Shown in pieces: positions 47,561-60,547 of a stretch of 64,000 nucleotides of DNA. Every line of letters starts with the position of its first letter. Positions within the stretch are counted from its first letter, which is position 1. This DNA comes from Haliotis asinina. Taxonomy: Eukaryota; Mollusca; Gastropoda; Lepetellida; Haliotidae. The position numbers and the translations under genes are program-made. The DNA is taken from the NCBI RefSeq assembly GCF_037392515.1, contig NC_090291.1, positions 39,145,001-39,209,000 on the forward strand. Reading direction: 5' to 3'. The notes under the pieces are model-generated. The model was given only the letters and a program-made list of their open reading frames with translations. It had not been told where the DNA came from and did no database searches.

Positions 47561-50354
47561 AGCGTGATTTTTGGCCAAGATCGTCGGGAACCTGTACGGC
47601 CCTAAATGATTTTGGCCGACACTGTCTTCTTTACTGGAAGTAGAGGAAGCATGTTTCTGAGCGAGACTTTGTTCAACAACTTACGTATCTGTCTGTCTAT
47701 ACTTCCGATTGTCAAAGCTCTGAGGAGAGGTTAATTGTGGTTAGAAGACTGAATGCAGGGCACTTATATTACGACAGACCGTAAACGGCCGTAGTGGACC
47801 AGGCAAACAAGTATCTGAAGCTGGGGCAATGCAATACATGGTCTGAATGGAATGACGCGAAATCACGTGTCACTGAATCTGACCGCCATGATCCTGTTTC
47901 ATTCGCACCTACGGCATGACGTTTTGTTCGTATGATGTTCATACCATTCAGAAATATTGCAGGTTCGTGACGACAGTCTCTAAATAAACGAGTTTGGACC
48001 AGACAGTCCCTAATTAGGATGAGATGACACTGATCTTCACGGACTACGTAAAATTACCACAAATCCTTCTGACTCGAAATTCTCATATTGCATAAGGCGG
48101 AAACGTGAAACGACGAACCACAAGACACCGTGCGTCAAACGTTACTTCCAGATTCTTACGTAGCATTCTAAAACCCATGACAAACCACCCGGAAACAAGA
48201 CAGAACTACATAACATGGTCACATGTAAACGTGATTCGGATATAAGGACCCTGACGATACCCAACTGGAATGTGTTCCCCCAAAGTGGCAAGTCAAAGCA
48301 GATTATTTATTGTTCCGTGAGGTCTTGCTCTGTCACTAGCTATATAAGGCTAAATAAAAAAGTGAAATGTTTTTCGGGCATCGAGGGGTCACATTTATTT
48401 CTGCGCGTAACAATGTTTCATTGCCATTTTTAAAAAATGACGTGGCCGCGTCCCAATCATGCGACTGAATCTACAACTCACGAACGCGTGCTAAACGTCC
48501 CAAGCTGTATTTCTAAGAGAAAAATATAAAAATGTGTTCCTCTTCCCTCACTTTATTCTATCAACTTTTTTTTTGAAGTCCTGTAGCCCTTGTCACTTTC
48601 GAAAAAAAGGTGCCCGAGAAACATATATTTTTTTCTATGCAGGCTAACCGAGGTTAGGGGTAAAGCTTACGCATTTGTTCTGGAAGCGAAAAGAAGAATG
48701 GGTGAGAAATTCCGATTCAAATGTGTAAGAAATAGATCTAGAAATAGTGATTCTGTACTACGAGGATAGCCGAGGAAGCATCACTCCAAGCTGCCACTGG
48801 GTTCCTACATCTTTACTAATTATCTTATCCCAAAACGTAGCCATAAAAACCTAATATTATCAAAATGTTTTCTCGAAAGACTTCCTGAGATGACTTTGGC
48901 TTCCTTTCCGAAAATTTATTTGAAACCTCCGAAGGATAGCTATGTTAGTGGAACTATGATCAGTATGTTCACAATTCTCCAATGTATCAAGGCATAATGA
49001 AGGTACTCTTGGAGAGGTATGCTAGTCTTTATGGATGATTAGCCTGTTTTGTTGTTTCGCTATTGCTCAAGAAGTTGGTGAGCCATAAAGACCTGTCATT
49101 TCTAAGTAATGAAGTATTGCCTTAAGATGCACGTATTGGATAGGGCGAGCGAAACTGAAAAATCGATTGCTTTGATATAATTTGACTTGAACCTTTCCTA
49201 CTTGCAATAAAATCAAGTCAACCCGTTCCGGTTGGAGAAACCGCGAGGTATTTCTACCTTATAAGGAAATCCCTCCTTTCATTGCGTTAAGGATTGTGGT
49301 GAATCTTGTAAACACCTGTTTGGTGACAGATCATAGAGCAAAAGTCCCGTTCAAGGAAATGTCGATTATGTCTTCCTTAAATACTGAGACTGCTCCGCTG
49401 AAACAGGAACAAACAGCAAGCATGGATTAGGGAAAACCAAGTTCTGTGCATAGTCAACTTCTAAACTGCAATGAGTCCGACGTTTCGGTATAGGTTATGA
49501 CACCGTGACTTACTTGATAAGGGTGTTGGTACCTTCTTTTGAAGTTGGTTGTTCTTCATCCTAACAATGTAAATGCCTCTCAAAGAAGGTGTATGGGTTA
49601 ACGTACGTATAAGAACACACTGGAAAAGATGGACGAAGATTTTGTACCAACAAAACCCACACATGCACAACGTTATTCTTATTGAACAGACACTACAGTC
49701 TGTCTCACAGTCGCTTAACCGTAGCCTCCCTTTCGACCACGCAGCCCTTTCTAGAACGCAAAGCACCCGATGAACAAGTTTGTTTATCGTCCGATCTCCC
49801 ACCCCGTAAGGACTCACTTGGATCACTTCCTGATATAGACCAAATCTTATGTTTCAGTCAGAACAGTACAAGTGACTCTGCTTTTATTACACATATACCA
49901 CAGTATTATTTGCATGTAGTCGTGATATACACAGTATAGCTACCTGAAATAGTGCCGAATATGGCTGGTGATTCGGTAGCCTGATTGGTGAAGATTCCTG
50001 AAGCCAAATCATTAAACAAATGCATGCCTGTGGTCTCTAACTTTCTATGTTGTATACCAGTTCCTAAACATCAGACCTCCTGAGGCAACTCGGAACACGA
50101 TCCTATACTGAAAGTAAATCTTCACGTGAATGTTTTTTTATGATATCTTAAGTGCCTGTAAGTGTATTACTTATATTACTACGCAATATCTCAAGGAGAG
50201 GTAAAGGGTTCAGTGTTATATAACTCGTAAAGCTCATATATCACAATGCTATAGAAGTTTGTATGTACATACGTGGTCTTGACATTCACGTATACACACG
50301 AGGGTGTCACGTTATCCGTGTGTCTGAAACGAGAATACAGTGGAATGTTATGGG
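47561..50354. other. Spacer, nothing recognised
   Basis: Unique-looking sequence of mixed composition with only short open frames on both strands. I found no repeat family member, RNA gene or exon that I could support. Confidence 0.4.
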
Positions 50355-50505
50355 TTAGTGAGTATGGGTTTACGCCGCTTTTAGGAATATTACAGCAATA
50401 TCAAGGCGGACGACACCAGAAATGGTCTTCACACTCTGTACCAAGGGGATCGAACCCGGGTCTTCGGCGTGATGGGCGAATGCTGTAACCACAATGCTAG
50501 TCTCG
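50355..50505 (-). repeat. SINE family A copy
   Basis: GTGAGTATGGGTTTACGCCG, GAATATTACAGCAATATCAA, GGGATCGAACCCGGGTCTTC and GGCGAATGCTGTAACCAC match the family A complement; the outermost box A bases are diverged. Confidence 0.8.
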
Positions 50506-51000
50506 TAAACAGTCCCGTCATTTTAAACAAGAGAGTATATGCTTTAAGGTTCATTTGTAAAATCGTTAAAAAGACGTTCCTGAAAATAATGTAGAAATTC
50601 CCCGAACCGCATTTTGCCCTCTCTGAATAGCCCTTTCTGCAATGCTAAAGCCCTAAATGACGGAAGTCTACATTTCCTCAGGGTCAGGTTATGAATATCC
50701 CTTCTTACTGTGACTCCTTTTCAATCTAAAGTACTTGCTTGTATCAAAATTTTACATACATTAAGAGACTAAGCGTTAATATAGACAGAAAACAGTCTCC
50801 GATACCCTGTAACCGTAAAGTCTAAACAGTTTTATGACTTTTCAGTGGGCATAATGGCGAGTCTGCCTACGCTAAACAGAAACGTCACTATATGCGACTG
50901 CACCCGAACGTTCGACTGACCAACGTCTTTGTACATTTCCATCCTCCCTTGACCTACTGATTTACACGTACATACGCGAATACATCGTCAGTACGGGTTG

Positions 51001-51084
51001 CTTGTTTGATCCAGTTAACCGGACGTTCGCTATCCGGACGATTTTAGACTGTAACCAAAACGTCTGGATAAACGGGTTCTACTG
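51001..51084. mobile_element. Possible pogo/Tigger-like terminal fragment
   Basis: Read on the minus strand the edge is CAGTAGAACCCGTTTATCC with TA outside it, resembling pogo/Tigger inverted-repeat ends. A second TATCCGGACG-type word lies inside in opposite orientation. No transposase is present. Confidence 0.35.
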
Positions 51085-51544
51085 TATATCAAATGCATCA
51101 TCATCGCATATATAACCATTTCTGTTTCATTGTGAGCCACCATAATGAATTTGAATTTCGTTTTGATGGAGATTTAACTTACTGAAGTTTTCCCTTATGT
51201 AAGCTATTTTATTGAAAATGAGGGATAGGTGACACAATACACCAGTCTATCAACTCAATACCACCTGCGTGCATAATTTGTAGCGTTTACATATGCAGGG
51301 ACAAGCATTTAGTAAATATGACTTACATGAATCTGTAGAAGACGGGTTTCTGATTGGTATTCTGAAAGGATATTTAACACAGCCATACACCGTGTTTATG
51401 TACCCTGGTTCTATTCACAATGAGAATTTTTGAACAGGGGATCTCGGCGACAATTTACTCCGACATGGGAATAACGTTCATGGCAGGTTCATCACAGTTA
51501 TATGTTTCCCTTCTGTACGTGCATAGGATGTAGAACAGGGCCCT

Positions 51545-51655
51545 TATTTTCGAAACGTTCGTAGCCCTAAGAATTCTTAACTTTGATCGTAGTCTATGTG
51601 TTAAGAATGGGCTTAAGAAGTTCGTAGGGCTACGAGCGTTTCGAGAATAGCTAGC
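51545..51655. repeat. Palindromic element (imperfect long hairpin)
   Basis: The left arm TTCGAAACGTTCGTAGCCCT, then AAGAATTCTTAA, pairs imperfectly with the right arm TTAAGAAGTTCGTAGGGCTA, then CGAGCGTTTCGA. It is probably a small MITE-like element. Confidence 0.7.
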
Positions 51656-51857
51656 CAGACTTATATGTGAGATCAAAGATACGAATAGTAGATGTGTATG
51701 GGATTACTCTCGTACGATTTGATTTCATCTGAGAGTGGTTTATACAGCTGATACTATTATTAAAAAATACGCTCTCGTAAAATCATAATAAATATCTATA
51801 TTTAAGGTAGCGTACATTGTCTGATTTCAGATTACCATGAACACAAATTTCTGACAA

Positions 51858-52050
51858 ACGCTTAGTCTCTGAATATGTATCTTTTTTTATTGCAACAAAT
51901 AAACCCATTTACATTGAAAAGGAGCCCAAGGGAGACCAGAGGACCTGGGTAGATCTAGACTTGCATCATTCAGGACTTTAGCATCGCAGGGAGGGCTAGG
52001 CTGTAGGGAAAACAATATGGTTCTGTGAGACAGGCTATTCATGATCAAAT
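51858..52050 (+). repeat. Dispersed repeat family C copy
   Basis: It contains CTTAGTCTCTGAATATGTAT, AACAAATAAACCCATTTACA, GGGAGACCAGAGGACCTGG, ATCTAGACTTGC and GGCTGTAGGGAAAACAATAT, in the same order as at 56470-56660. Confidence 0.75.
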
Positions 52051-52607
52051 ATGCATGACGCCGGGTGCTCACATTAAGGTAAGTTTTGATACATCTCGCG
52101 TTGTTTCGTCTGACCTGGAATAGGACCGTCAAATCGTAATACAAATGCCATGTTAATAGTTTAAACATAGCAACTGTCTGAATAAAGATGGATGCCTACA
52201 CACTGAATACAGGCTGTATGCGGTGGCTACAGTCTAAACAAGCTGCACTGAATCAATACGTGTTAAAGAAGTGTCGAATCTACGGTTGTGCATGTTTAAA
52301 AAAACAGATGGTCTTGACACGTGTGGAGATAAAAACATGCCTGGTACTGTATACATGGGAACAAAGGAATTCCAGGCTAGCGATATGAATATTCATTAAC
52401 TAATCTGGCCCTAACAAAGCGACCATATGGCAGCCAACATAGCACGGACGCTAAACCAAGCACCTAGCTGTGGTACATACAATACAGGGGACATATGGCT
52501 TTGTGTAATGTGATGTATAACAGATACTATCACTGTTTTCATGCATTTGTATGTGGTGGGCTAGATTGGTGGTTACTGCGTTCGCGCGCTTAGCCTAAGT
52601 TGGTAAC

Positions 52608-52842
52608 GTCAAGTTTACGCAGTATTCAGCAATAGTCCAGCTATATGGTGGCGGTCTGTAAGTAATCAAGTCAGGACCAGACAATCCGGTGATCAACAGC
52701 ATAAGCAGCGATCTACGCAATTAGGATACGATGACATGAGTCAACCAAGAAAGCAAGGCGACAACGCGATCCCGTTAGTTGCCTCTTACGGCAAGCATGG
52801 GTTACTGAAGATCAAGTCTATCCTGGATCGTCACGGGATGTA
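52608..52842 (-). repeat. SINE family B copy
   Basis: The complement of the body is clear (CAGCTATATGGTGGCGGTCT, GACCAGACAATCCGGTGATC, GATGACATGAGTCAACC, TTGCCTCTTACGGCAAGCAT). The tail end is short. Confidence 0.85.
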
Positions 52843-54804
52843 AGCTAAGACTTGTGGTCGACACACAGCATGCCCACAATGTGTAATACCTATGTCTTTT
52901 GTCAATTGCTGGAATCTTGCTAAAACCATATTCCCTAATACATTTCTTTTCATTTGAAAGATAATTGTGCAAAACTAATGTAAATCGGGTATATTTCAAG
53001 CGACGCATTGTAATGCATGCATGTCATGCATGTCATGCATGCGTGTAACGCCGTGTACATGGTCACAAATTATCGGATGATTGGCTGCAACGACACTTTT
53101 TTCCTGTGGGCGCCGTCAGCAATTTAACATGAAAGGCAGCACCCGCATATAACTGTTCAAATATAACAGGGATTGTAAAGGGGTGACTCATCGATCTTTA
53201 CATATATTGAAAAGCGCGTTTTCCATTAAGTGTCTGGCGCGGACGTTTCATCGACAGGAGGGTCGCGCACCGTTTGACCGCATACTTCACATCCGGGCCT
53301 CGATGAGCTGAGAAAATGTTCAGAAACAAGTAAAATTTATTAGATGTGCACTGGCTTGATATTCTAAGCGGTTATTCAGCTCAAGCTACTGTGTTAGTCT
53401 CCGTTGTAATAAAACCCAACATATGAACTTCAGTCTTGTGTACAAGCTGCAATTCGCTTAAGGAACTTCATCGAGAATGAGGCTGAATCTAGACTGTACA
53501 GCAAATCCACCATCAGGGAAACGAAGATGATAAAAATATCGATTATTTCTTGTTTTTCGCGAGCACTTTATATATACATAGCACTTTTGTAGTCCAATTG
53601 TCAATCTAAACACAGTAGGGCTGCGGAGGGGGATTAAACAAAGCATTGCGAACATGCAGGTATATATTTCAGTCTGGTCGACCTTGCGCGCATTTTCATT
53701 CAGTATAACGGCATGACCTACATTCAAGCTGTGGGCGATTATGTGGTCTCAATTTTGTCATACTCGGAATTTCACTTTCAGACGACTATCTGTGATGTTA
53801 CCACCGTTTCGGTCTTCATGTGTATCAATGCCGAACAGGAAGATATTGCACTTGACAGTGACCCAGCTCGTAAAAAGCTCGTTGCCCTCTGTAGATTCGA
53901 ACATGAATACGAACAAGTAAAATGCGCACACGCGTGTATCCAGTTCCTGACTGCAGGGAAGGATGTATTCCACTTAGCATTGGAATGTACATCACTGTAT
54001 TAGTACACTATAGCCTTGGTAGTTTGCCATTTGAGTTCCGAATGCACCTACATTACAGAGCCTGGTCCTTGCCTTATTGCTAATGACTAAAGGCTACTGA
54101 TGATTGCTACTGCTTTAGACAGCTTAACGCAACATGTACATTATCACAATCAGTGCTAATAAACGATACAGATGTCAGATACTACACAGATAAAGCTGAG
54201 CAATCAGTGTTTGCATCAGTCATAATCACTGATTGTAGACCTATAAACGGAACGTACAAGTTAACTCTCAGTGAGAGTAGATGACGTTTGTTTTAACAGG
54301 TATAATGAGACAACTTGCAACGTGCGTGCTGCAAAGGCGGATACAAAGGGTGGTGAGGGGAACAAGAAGGTGGTGTGTAAAGTATTTTGCCCTGTGTTAT
54401 AAAACGTATATGGCAATATGTTGTGGTTATCATTGTGTGTTTGTATGGGTTTGTTATCTGACGTTGTGTGAATATATTATGTGTGTATGTATGCAAGTAC
54501 TGGTGAGGTTGCTAGGGTGTGAAGAGCGACTGAGCGTAGATGGACGATTTCGACCAATGCTTGCATGTGCGAGTGGATTGGAGGGGATGTGAGGGGCATG
54601 TGTGTGTACACGAGTACGTGGACACGTGGTGGCTGTGCATGTGTGCAGATGTAGATGTAGGTGTGTGTCTGTTAACTGAGAGCAATGAATTTTATTATTA
54701 CATTATTTTACTTCTATAATATGTTGATTTTAGAGTACATAGTCTCTCGCAGGCCTATAGCCCGGATGATACTTTTACCATGCTTTTACATTTGCAAATA
54801 TTTT
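52843..54804. other. Spacer, no supported gene
   Basis: It contains an ATGCATG-rich palindromic run near 53013-53042, a 96-codon plus-strand frame at 53713-54003 with no recognised domain, and a TG-rich stretch near 54430-54670. I cannot support a gene here. Confidence 0.4.
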
Positions 54805-54957
54805 AACTGAAACATGGTGACACTGTAATAGAATATTTTTTTTCTCCTCTTCTTTTCTTTCTTCTGTGTGCTGGTAAAAGAACTGAAACATGGTGACACT
54901 GTAATAGAATATTTTTTTTTCTCCTCTTCTTTTCTTTCTTCTGTGTGCTGGTAAAAC
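54805..54957. repeat. 76-bp perfect-looking tandem duplication
   Basis: AACTGAAACATGGTGACACT to GTGTGCTGGTAAAA occurs twice in tandem (54805-54880 and 54881-54957). The only difference seen is the length of the T run. Confidence 0.95.
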
Positions 54958-55677
54958 AATGGCTTTCCCAATACCGATCCAAGGTATTACTGTAAGGGCA
55001 ATATAATAATGTCTGATATTTGTTTATTGACTCGAGGCAATCGTTTTTGTGCAGATGGTGGTTCGCTCAGTGTGTTGTCCAGTTCTAGAATCTCTGAACC
55101 ATAATGATCACATCGGCATTACAACATCGTGGGCCCTGTTTGAACAGCGTCTTCTCCGTTCATACAATGCTGTAGCCTGTCTCTCTATTCCAAGACCATA
55201 CTTCCACTTCAAGCCAGCCCTTCCTGTAATGATCTAACCCTAAATGACATAGGTTTATTGATTTTCCACCGAAATAAGCTCCTTAACAATATAAATGTTT
55301 GTTTCTGTACAAATTGCATATATTCAGAGACAATTTGACCCATGGTACGGTTACGATGAAGACTTACGTTGTGGTAAAAGATACACACAGAGTCTTAAAC
55401 AGTATGTCTGTCTGAGGGACCATTTGACATGTTCGATGATGAATATATAACTGAATTCCTTACGTTTCTCCGCCCCTTTCACCCAACCCCGATTCCCAAG
55501 AAAAGAAGACCGGAAAACACCCTCCCTCACCACCGCACTGGATTACAACTGTTGCCAGTGGCGGCTAAACCGTACCTTACAGAAAGAGTGTATACATGTA
55601 TGCATTTGATCACAACTCCCATCTACATTTTAGTGCAGTATTTGTGTAGTATAGGCACTTCGTTAGAGTAGTAAGGG
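54958..55677. other. Spacer, nothing recognised
   Basis: Only short open frames without splice context. Confidence 0.4.
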
Positions 55678-55830
55678 GATTGGGTTTACGCCTCTCCTAG
55701 CGATATTCCAGCAATATCACTGCAGGGGACACCACAGACTGGCTTCACACATTGTAGCCGTGGGGGAAATCGAATCGGGTACTCGGGGTTACGGACAAAG
55801 TACTCTATCAAACTAACACTTAGTCACTGA
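55678..55830 (-). repeat. SINE family A copy, diverged
   Basis: TTGGGTTTACGCCTCTCCTA, GCGATATTCCAGCAATATCA and CTGGCTTCACACATTGTAGC match the family A complement; the box A end is decayed. Confidence 0.75.
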
Positions 55831-55854
55831 TTATGCAAATTTTAGATTGACAAG

Positions 55855-55960
55855 GGACTCCAGTGAGAAGAGAGACTCAGAACTGAGTACTTCGAAAGGG
55901 CAAGACAGAAGGGAAAATAATACGGTTCATGGGCTGTGAGACAAACTATTACTTCTTATA
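55855..55960 (+). repeat. Family C repeat fragment
   Basis: AGAAGGGAAAATAATACGG, then TTCATGGGCTGTGAGACAAA, matches the 3' part of family C. Confidence 0.5.
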
Positions 55961-56401
55961 CCAAGGGTAATCACGAAAGTTGATGTCAGGTGTAAATTGT
56001 GCAGTGCCAACATTGTTCCAATATATACATCATGCTGCTCCGTGAGGTGCTGGACCATTCTGTTGGATTTGTATGACGATTCCAACTCATCTCTCATGTC
56101 TCATGTCTCAAATCATGACTGTCAGAGTAAGCGTGTAGTACATATGAAGAAAATGGACTGGACTTTGCGTGTATTTGTGACAGATACCGAAGGTGGTCAA
56201 GTTATACCCACCTTTGTAACCAAATCCTGGTTTCATCGCTGTTTGATAGTGACACGCTAAGATATGTTCGTTCTATAGTCGGAATCCTTCAATAGACTCT
56301 CTGGGGGCAGAATTTTTAGGATATGGAAAGGGTTGCGTCGAGAGTATGTATAGGTGCCCATAAAGCCACTGTCTGCATACTGGACTATGTCTGTTTGGTT
56401 G

Positions 56402-56735
56402 TAAAGCGTTCGTTCGTCACGCCGAAGATCCGCGATTGATTCCGCACATGGATACAATTAGACTAATGCTTGAAGTCTCTGAATATATACAATTTTGATA
56501 GTAACAAACAAACCCATATAAGTGAAATGGGACCCGGGGAGACCAGAGAATCAGAGCCTGGACTTGGGGACATCTAGACTTGCTTCGTTTAATGCTTCAG
56601 CATTGCAGAGAGGGTTTCGCAGTAGGGAAAATGATGTGGTTCAGAGACTGGGAGACAGCCTTGGGTACAATATGTGAAACCCATTTCTTGTGTTCCCCAC
56701 CGTAATATTGCTGGAATATTGTAAAGTCACTTTAA
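56402..56735 (+). repeat. SINE-A split by a family C insertion
   Basis: The 5' half of a SINE-A (GCGTTCGTTCGTCACGCCGA, TTGATTCCGCACATGGATAC) ends near 56460. A family C copy follows (about 56470-56660), then SINE-A body words resume (GGGTACAATATGTGAAACCC, ATATTGCTGGAATATTG) to about 56735. GGATACAAT before and GGGTACAAT after the insert look like a target duplication. Confidence 0.65.
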
Positions 56736-57579
56736 GTGGACGCCGTTGTACTCGAGTTATAGATATGAGGGTGCATGGTAAACGTATAAAGATCAAGCGT
56801 ACGATACAAGCAAGGTTTGGTTACAATTACAGGCTATCGACATGGAGACTGACCATTCGATCCATTTGGTGGTCTAGGTCCGACGAACAGAGTAGATTGG
56901 TTGGCACCTGTTTTACGGCTTGGTCATCTCACGGACAGACGTTTCTTCTACTTAGTTAACGTAGGAATGGCGATTGCCAAAAGGCAGCTTCTGCCTAAGT
57001 TGTTGCCGTTGGTCACGTGTGATGCGTTCCCACCTGGAAGCAGAAACTTACTAGATCGCACAGTCGACTCAGGTATTCCAAACATTCCAACCCATAGAGA
57101 GTTATTCTTGAGAGTCCTTCGAACCTGAGTATGACCCTAGCTATATTTTGTACTGACACATTCATCGCATGTTTGCAATAGTGAGGCAATGGAGAATAGC
57201 GTTAGGAAGCCTCACGGATGTTTGAACAATCCGCTTTTGTTGTGTCTTCTGTGTGGTTTGTCTGTAAACTTCATCAGGAGTGTTGATGCCGTATAGTTCT
57301 TTGGCGGGACTATTTGAATGTGTAACTTTTGACACCAGAAGCTAATAAAGCCAATTACATGCACAGAACAATTAAATAAGACGGCATAAGAAGCCACTAT
57401 GGGCCCGAAAGCCGCATCTCTGTCGAGTAGACGTTTGCGCTCAATTCGTACCGTAATTAACGTCATTTAAGTCTCCCAGCAGACATAATCTGACGTCCAG
57501 TTGTTTTGACGTCGTTTAAAGTGGATACTTTTGTGCAACGTTCTCACGCCTTGTTGAATAAATAATCGAGACATCCGAC
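56736..57579. other. Spacer, nothing recognised
   Basis: Short open frames only; the right end grades into the CRE-rich island. TGACGTCC and TGACGTCG variants lie near 57491-57513. Confidence 0.4.
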
Positions 57580-58059
57580 ACTGACGTGAGTTTGGGGTTT
57601 ACGTCTATCAGTCTGACGTCAAACCATTTCGATACGCCCTACTGTGCTGTACAGGGCGTTTTTAGGAGTGAGTGGCACGTGAAAACGGCTACGGCGGCCA
57701 TTTTGGCCTTCACCCACACGTTTGACGCTGATAGGTGCGGGTTTGTGACGTCACAAATATGTAAATGAGGACGGCCGGGTTGTGGCGGCCATCTTACTTT
57801 GCCCGACTGTAGGCTATTTTTGGTAACAAAACGTGTGCGTCTGCGTGGTGGTACAGAAGAACCGTGATTGGTCGAAACACCATATTATGCATGCCGGGTA
57901 TGACGTAGTTAGTGGGGCGAACTGTACCACGTGACCAGTTGGCCGCCATGATAGATTGTCGTAATGCGGGAGAGTATCATGGTTGATTCCTGAACCGAAT
58001 GGCGGATCGGTGTACGGAGCTGTAAAATCACCTACACACTCATATCACTGACTCGAAAA
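57580..58059 (+). promoter_or_regulatory. CpG-rich island with CREs and YY1-like sites; possible first exon
   Basis: Perfect CREs occur at 57614-57621 and 57746-57753 (the latter inside TGTGACGTCACA). Three YY1-like words (GGCGGCCATTTT near 57693, GGCGGCCATCTT near 57783, GGCCGCCATGA near 57941) and two CACGTG boxes lie in CG-rich sequence. A strong donor (AAAA, then gtgagtatg at 58060) follows. This resembles a TATA-less promoter with a non-coding first exon, and the next plus-strand coding start is at 63509; the link is inferred. Confidence 0.45.
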
Positions 58060-59189
58060 GTGAGTATGCACATATATCCGCCCAAAGGTTGGAAATAAGT
58101 GTATGAACAAGCTCTATGAAGTCACAATCTCCATGATTGGGGTAATATAACACATATTCAGCGGTAGCTATGAACACAGCAAAGCTTTGCGGCGCGCGCG
58201 TTTTCCCTGCAAGGCGGATAATCGAGCCATGTTGAGAAATGTCTTCCCTCGGCCCCTACAATAACGCGGTTTAATGTGGAGTTTATATGATTAGTTGAAC
58301 ATATATTACATGTAAATGAAATAAAATGTAAAGATTACACCTGGAAGCATGGTTTTGTTATGAGCTATGAGTAATGTATCTGTCTGTTCGTGAATAAGGG
58401 CATTGTTTTTCTGTTCGAGAAGGAAGTGAGCACCCAGACGAGACTCATTCAGGTCGGTAACATTGACCATGTGTTGAAGTAAGATATTCATATTATTTTG
58501 AAATAGACTTTCAGATTGATTTTATCCTTTAACATTCGGCGATGATCACATGTGTATGTCCACCTTTTTCTTGCGGTTTAATATTAATTTATGAATCTTG
58601 TATTGGCTGTTATATCTTAGTATTTTCATGGCACCACAGAATTCAACAAGAAGTGTAATATTGAATATGATTATCATAAAGTCGAAATATTCAAGTTAAT
58701 GTTAATTTTTTAAAACTCGATTGAATTTTGTTACACTGGTGTAATATTTGGAATATTTTGGTTTTATATAATTGTAGTGATCGGTGACGAATATTTTAAT
58801 TAGTGAAATATTCTTTTGGAAGTTATTTTGCAGATTTGGGTGATTTAAAGGACACTCCACAATTTATTGAATAATTTCACTTGCAAGTAGTGTTTGGATA
58901 TTCCCACATTTAAAAGCAAGATTAGATATAGGCCATGTACGAAAATAAGATAATCATATTATTTTGAAACCAATATTCAGTTTTATTTTATCACTAATCT
59001 CTTTTTGTTTCTCAAAAAATAAACTTGAAGGGAAATGTATAGCAATCAGCCCATCATCAGTAGTTTTACAAATACAATACCTAAAATATTATTTGTTGAC
59101 ATGCATGCAAGTTTAGGGGTATAGTTGATTGGATGTAGGTGTACCCTGGTCCTGTTGTCACTTAAATAATTTAGATGTTGTTTATATGT
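58060..59189. other. AT-rich spacer or intron
   Basis: Apart from a GCGCGCGCG word near 58191, it is AT-rich without recognised genes or repeats. It would be intronic if the 58059 donor is real. Confidence 0.4.
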
Positions 59190-59362
59190 CGACTGATTAA
59201 CAGGATTGGGTGGTCAGGCTGGCTGACTTAGTTAACACATGTCATCATATCCCAGTTGTGAAGGCTGATGCTCATGCTGTTGATCAGTGGATTGTCTGGT
59301 CCAGATTTATTTACGGACTGTTCGCCATATAGATATCGCTGAGTGTGGTGTTAAAGAAATAA
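59190..59362 (+). repeat. SINE family B copy, 3' two-thirds
   Basis: GATTAACAGGATTGGGTGGT, TAACACATGTCATCATATCC and GTGGATTGTCTGGTCCAG occur in family order. Confidence 0.8.
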
Positions 59363-59732
59363 GTAAAATCATAACCATAGTTTTTGGTCTGATCATTTAC
59401 ATAAGTAGAGAGAAACAAGGGATATCAGTTGTAATATATGATGGCTATTGAAGGCTATTGTTTGTAGACAAAGAGGATAGGTGATACTTCCAGTTAATCT
59501 GCCTAGTAGAGAAGGGTTCTACAACTGACTTGTAGCTTGCCACAAAACATCAAGAAAAAGTAATGTGACATAAATGTTGGGTACAGTCATTAATCCATGG
59601 CCAGTCTGTGGAGCAGAGTTTTAGCAGGGATGATGAACCATGTGCCCTTGACAGCTTATTAATAACAGTTTATGGAATATTGAATTTTAAATTCACAGGG
59701 ATTTAATATTACATTGAGTGCAGTAGTGTTTG

Positions 59733-59920
59733 TTTTTTTAATACACACTCAGCAATATCCCGCCAATATGGTGACTGTCTGCAGATGACCAGATCGGGAC
59801 CAGTCAGTCTAGTGATCAACAACATCACTCTTGATCTATGCAAATGAATATGAAGACATGTCAACCAAGACATCCAACCTGACCATCAGATACCATTATG
59901 TTCCTTTTGGCTAGCATGGC
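59733..59920 (-). repeat. SINE family B copy, diverged
   Basis: ACTCAGCAATATCCCGCCAA, TCTAGTGATCAACAACATCA and GACATGTCAACCAAGACATC form the family B complement. Confidence 0.75.
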
Positions 59921-60547
59921 TTGCAATTCTAATCCCAAATGCAGACATGTGAAATGAAGAACAATGCTTTGCCCCATATAAACTCTCAAAATTGGAACGC
60001 ACATTTCCCAGTTTATGTTGGTTTGTGTATAGGAAATATTACTTCGAAATATGTAACTTACTATTGACAACCAAAACACATTTCCTATGAATTCAGCAAC
60101 GTCACTTGCAGACATGTTAAGGTTGGCCATGAAACAGATATAGATTTAACTATGCTATGCTATGCTGAGTTTGGAACTAAGAACACAGTGGGGGAGTTAA
60201 CCTTGAACTATTTTACTTTTCATGTATGTGTCAAGTGGGTTTAACTGCCTCTTGAGCCATGCAGGTCTGTAATCTCTGCACCACATAAAACCGGGTTGGA
60301 CAAGAGATCCCTACATCTATCCACATATAATTTCAGATTTCTCAGGGACTTGTGAAAAGTTTGCAGATGGGGAAAAATATTTTGAAATTGTTGGAAATCA
60401 AATAACCTAAGTGCGAGAAAATCAGGTTTACGTAGTTGTACATGTCAACATACATTAACTTTAAGTTAAATGTCTTTGGCTATTGATAGAACTTCAGTGA
60501 CATGTGGCTTTGCATTCGGCATGATCTGTATAGTCGCTCCGATGTTT

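Noticed and set aside
53713-54003. 96-codon plus-strand frame
   Set aside because: No domain, splice context or repeat relationship supports it; its length is within chance for a window this size.
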